This document shows, in pieces, positions 5,698-7,018 of a DNA stretch of 7,018 nucleotides. Origin of the DNA: Bifidobacterium breve (GTDB lineage Bacteria; Actinomycetota; Actinomycetes; Mycobacteriales; Mycobacteriaceae); contig CAMCWJ010000158.1 in NCBI GenBank assembly GCA_945882475.1, forward strand, positions 1 through 7,018, given 5' to 3'. Numbering within the stretch: position 1 is the first letter of the stretch; each line of letters starts with the position of its first letter. The notes below the pieces were generated by a model that saw nothing but the letters and a program-made list of their open reading frames with translations, did no database searches and had not been told where the DNA came from. A program made the position numbers and the translations under genes.

Positions 5698-6911
5698 AAA
5701 CTCTGATAGGTCCGGCGGACGAACTTCGGCTGTGCCGACTGCAATTTCGCCAGTGAGGTGTTGCCGGCGACCGCCGCAGCCGCCGCGGTCAGGTCGGGAT
5801 AGTTCTGGATCAGGTAGATCAGGATCAGATCGTTGGCCGGATCGGCCTGCCACCAGGTGCCGTAAGCGCCCGGCCAACTGAACGTCCCGAGCCCGCCCGG
5901 GCCGTACAGCGCTGCCGACTTGGCCGCATCGGTCACCAACGACAGGTTCAGGCCGAAACCGCGGCCCACCCAGAATGGCGCGCCGAGGAACGGCTGCTGT
6001 TTCTGCTCGGCGGTCAGCCGGTCGGTGCGCATCGCCGCCACCGATTCTGCGGAGAGCACCCGCACCCCGTCGAGGGTGCCGCCGGACAGCAGCATCCGGA
6101 TGAAGCGCAGGTAGTCGTCGGCGGTGGAGACCAGGCCCGCCCCGCCCTGGCAGAATCGGGGCTCGGTGATCGGCACCGGGCCCATCGCGTCGTGCTGCAG
6201 GGTGGCGTTCTCGTCGAGGCGGTACATGGTGGCGGCCCGCCGGCGCGCTTCCGGCGTGACGAAGAAGCCGGTGTCGGACATACCCAGTGGCTCGAGAATC
6301 CGCTCCGCGAGCACCCGGTGCAGCGGCTTGCCTTCGATGCGCGACAGGGCGATGCCCAGCACCTCGGTGGCCTGGCTGTAGGTGAGCCGCTCGCCGGGTT
6401 GGTGGACCAGTGGCAGACCGGCGACCTCGGTCAGCCAGCTGTCCTGATCCTGGCGCAGCGAGACCTGACCGTAGGCCCGACTGATCGGGCCTGTCACCGA
6501 GAACGCGTAGGCCAGCCCGCTGCGATGGGTCATCAGATCGTCGATGGTGATCGGGCGGCTCGCCGCGACGGTGTCCTCAATCGGACCGGTGGGATCCATC
6601 AGTACGCGCATGTCGGCCAGTTCCGGCAACCACCGGGCCACCGGATCGGTGAGCGCGAGTGCGCCCTCCTCGACCAGCGCCATCGCCGCTGCGACGGTCA
6701 CCGGCTTGGTCATCGAGGCGATCCGGAAGATCGTGTCGCGCTGCATCGGCAGCTGCGCTTCGATGTCGCGGTAGCCAATCTCGTTGACTTGCAGCACTTT
6801 CCCGCGATGCCAAACCAGCGTGACGATGCCCGACAGCAGGCCGGCATCCACCGCCGCGGCGATGGGGGCCCGATTGTCCACGAGGCTCACCGGGGCGAGT
6901 GTACTGAACAC
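5688..6911 (-). CDS. Serine hydrolase, beta-lactamase/esterase family VIII type
   Basis: This 407-residue protein has the class C beta-lactamase/penicillin-binding fold used by many mycobacterial esterases. The nucleophile motif is S66-M-T-K69 in FRIASMTKP. The second motif is Y178-S-Q in GERLTYSQATEVLG, where beta-lactamases usually have Tyr-x-Asn. At the KTG position it has W346-P-G in WPGAYGTWW, the tryptophan form found in EstB-like carboxylesterases, so an esterase is more likely than a beta-lactamase. Other family blocks are TIDDLMTHRSGLAY (122-135), LEPLGMSDTGFFV (206-218) and GGAGLVSTADDYLRF (256-270). No signal peptide is visible, suggesting a cytoplasmic location. GTG 6911 is the longest start. 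GTG 6890 (400 residues) is an alternative because TACACT lies seven bases before it. The substrate is unknown. It sits convergent to nusB and divergent from pyrR. Confidence 0.92.
   Translation of the reverse strand: MFSTLAPVSLVDNRAPIAAAVDAGLLSGIVTLVWHRGKVLQVNEIGYRDIEAQLPMQRDTIFRIASMTKPVTVAAAMALVEEGALALTDPVARWLPELADMRVLMDPTGPIEDTVAASRPITIDDLMTHRSGLAYAFSVTGPISRAYGQVSLRQDQDSWLTEVAGLPLVHQPGERLTYSQATEVLGIALSRIEGKPLHRVLAERILEPLGMSDTGFFVTPEARRRAATMYRLDENATLQHDAMGPVPITEPRFCQGGAGLVSTADDYLRFIRMLLSGGTLDGVRVLSAESVAAMRTDRLTAEQKQQPFLGAPFWVGRGFGLNLSLVTDAAKSAALYGPGGLGTFSWPGAYGTWWQADPANDLILIYLIQNYPDLTAAAAAVAGNTSLAKLQSAQPKFVRRTYQSLDL
6898..6903 (-). promoter_or_regulatory. Possible -10 box for the hydrolase gene
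   Basis: Minus-strand TACACT fits TANNNT and ends seven bases before GTG 6890 (codon 8 of the longest frame). If used, the message would be leaderless and the first seven codons of the longer frame would not be translated. No good -35 is seen. Confidence 0.35.
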
Positions 6912-6929
6912 CCGTCCGGCAGAAGGGGG

Positions 6930-6938
6930 TGCTACGCT
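6930..6938 (+). promoter_or_regulatory. Extended -10 promoter for the pyr operon
   Basis: TGC-TACGCT combines the TGn extension with a mycobacterial -10 hexamer. Transcription should start at about 6945-6947, giving a leader of roughly 57 bases before the pyrR GTG. The -35 region has no clear consensus, which is usual for extended -10 promoters. Confidence 0.6.
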
Positions 6939-6949
6939 CGGCGGGAATC

Positions 6950-6992
6950 GACATCCTTTAACGAGCCGTCCCGAGAGGCGGAGAAGGAGGTC
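6950..6992 (+). promoter_or_regulatory. PyrR-binding leader hairpin sequestering the pyrR Shine-Dalgarno
   Basis: The leader contains TCCCGAGAGG (6969-6978), resembling the GAGAGG-type loop recognised by the pyrimidine regulator PyrR. It is closed by CCG/CGG (6966-6968 with 6979-6981). A longer outer stem pairs GACATCCTT (6950-6958) with AAGGAGGTC (6984-6992), eight of nine positions paired with one A-G mismatch. The right arm is the ribosome-binding site itself (AAGGAGG, 6984-6990). PyrR with UMP would therefore be expected to stabilise the hairpin and block translation, the mechanism described for M. smegmatis, rather than terminate transcription as in Bacillus. No terminator is seen between the hairpin and the start codon. 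Confidence 0.8.
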
Positions 6993-7002
6993 TGGTCAGC
7001 TC

Positions 7003-7018
7003 GTGGGTACGACAGACC
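7003..7018 (+). CDS. pyrR: PyrR, first codons only (continues beyond the window)
   Basis: Five full codons are visible (GTG GGT ACG ACA GAC, Met-Gly-Thr-Thr-Asp) and the frame runs off the right edge. The identification rests on context: a PyrR-type leader immediately upstream, a strong AAGGAGG ending 12 bases before the GTG, and an actinobacterial gene order in which pyrR follows nusB. PyrR is the UMP/UTP-responsive RNA-binding regulator of pyrimidine genes, and in some bacteria also a weak uracil phosphoribosyltransferase. The next genes would be expected to be pyrB, pyrC and carAB. The coding evidence itself is minimal. Confidence 0.65.

Noticed and set aside
1..7018. Search for a defence, phage, CRISPR or biosynthetic system
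   Set aside because: All coding space is taken by housekeeping genes and one hydrolase; no spaced repeat array, transposase, nuclease or retron-like element was seen.

Overview
The window is high-GC actinobacterial DNA, almost certainly from a member of the Mycobacteriaceae. The AroK, AroB, AroQ, PepQ, EF-P and NusB proteins look, from memory, like close counterparts of Mycobacterium tuberculosis Rv2539c to Rv2533c, with the same relative order. TANNNT-type -10 boxes, probable leaderless starts and frequent GTG starts fit that group. No database search was possible, so the species is not assigned.

Layout. (1) Positions 2-2660, plus strand: a tightly packed shikimate-pathway cluster, aroC (3' end only), aroK, aroB and aroQ. 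The aroC-aroK gap is 3 bp, and aroK/aroB and aroB/aroQ overlap by 4 bp (ATGA, GTGA), so these genes are probably translationally coupled. They supply three enzymes of the route to chorismate plus chorismate synthase itself. (2) Positions 2693-3397, minus strand: a convergent gene for a four-helix membrane protein with an acidic tail. (3) Positions 3398-3430: a very compact divergent promoter region with a 15-bp palindrome, after which pepQ, efp and nusB run on the plus strand (proline peptidase, translation factor for polyproline stalls, antitermination factor). (4) Positions 5688-6911, minus strand: a serine hydrolase of the beta-lactamase/esterase family VIII type, convergent with nusB. (5) Positions 6930-7018: the promoter, the PyrR-binding leader RNA and the first codons of pyrR, the start of a pyrimidine operon that runs out of the window.

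This is a housekeeping region. I see no CRISPR array, defence island, transposase, phage gene or tRNA, and no gene-free stretch above 300 bp. The points worth a second look are small-scale: a 27-bp in-frame tandem duplication of the efp stop region that separates efp from nusB; a basic, then Pro/Ser/Thr-rich tail of about 40 residues on AroK; a similar repeat of stop-codon sequence between aroQ and the membrane-protein gene; a palindrome lying across two facing promoters with probable leaderless starts; and a leader hairpin that masks the pyrR ribosome-binding site.
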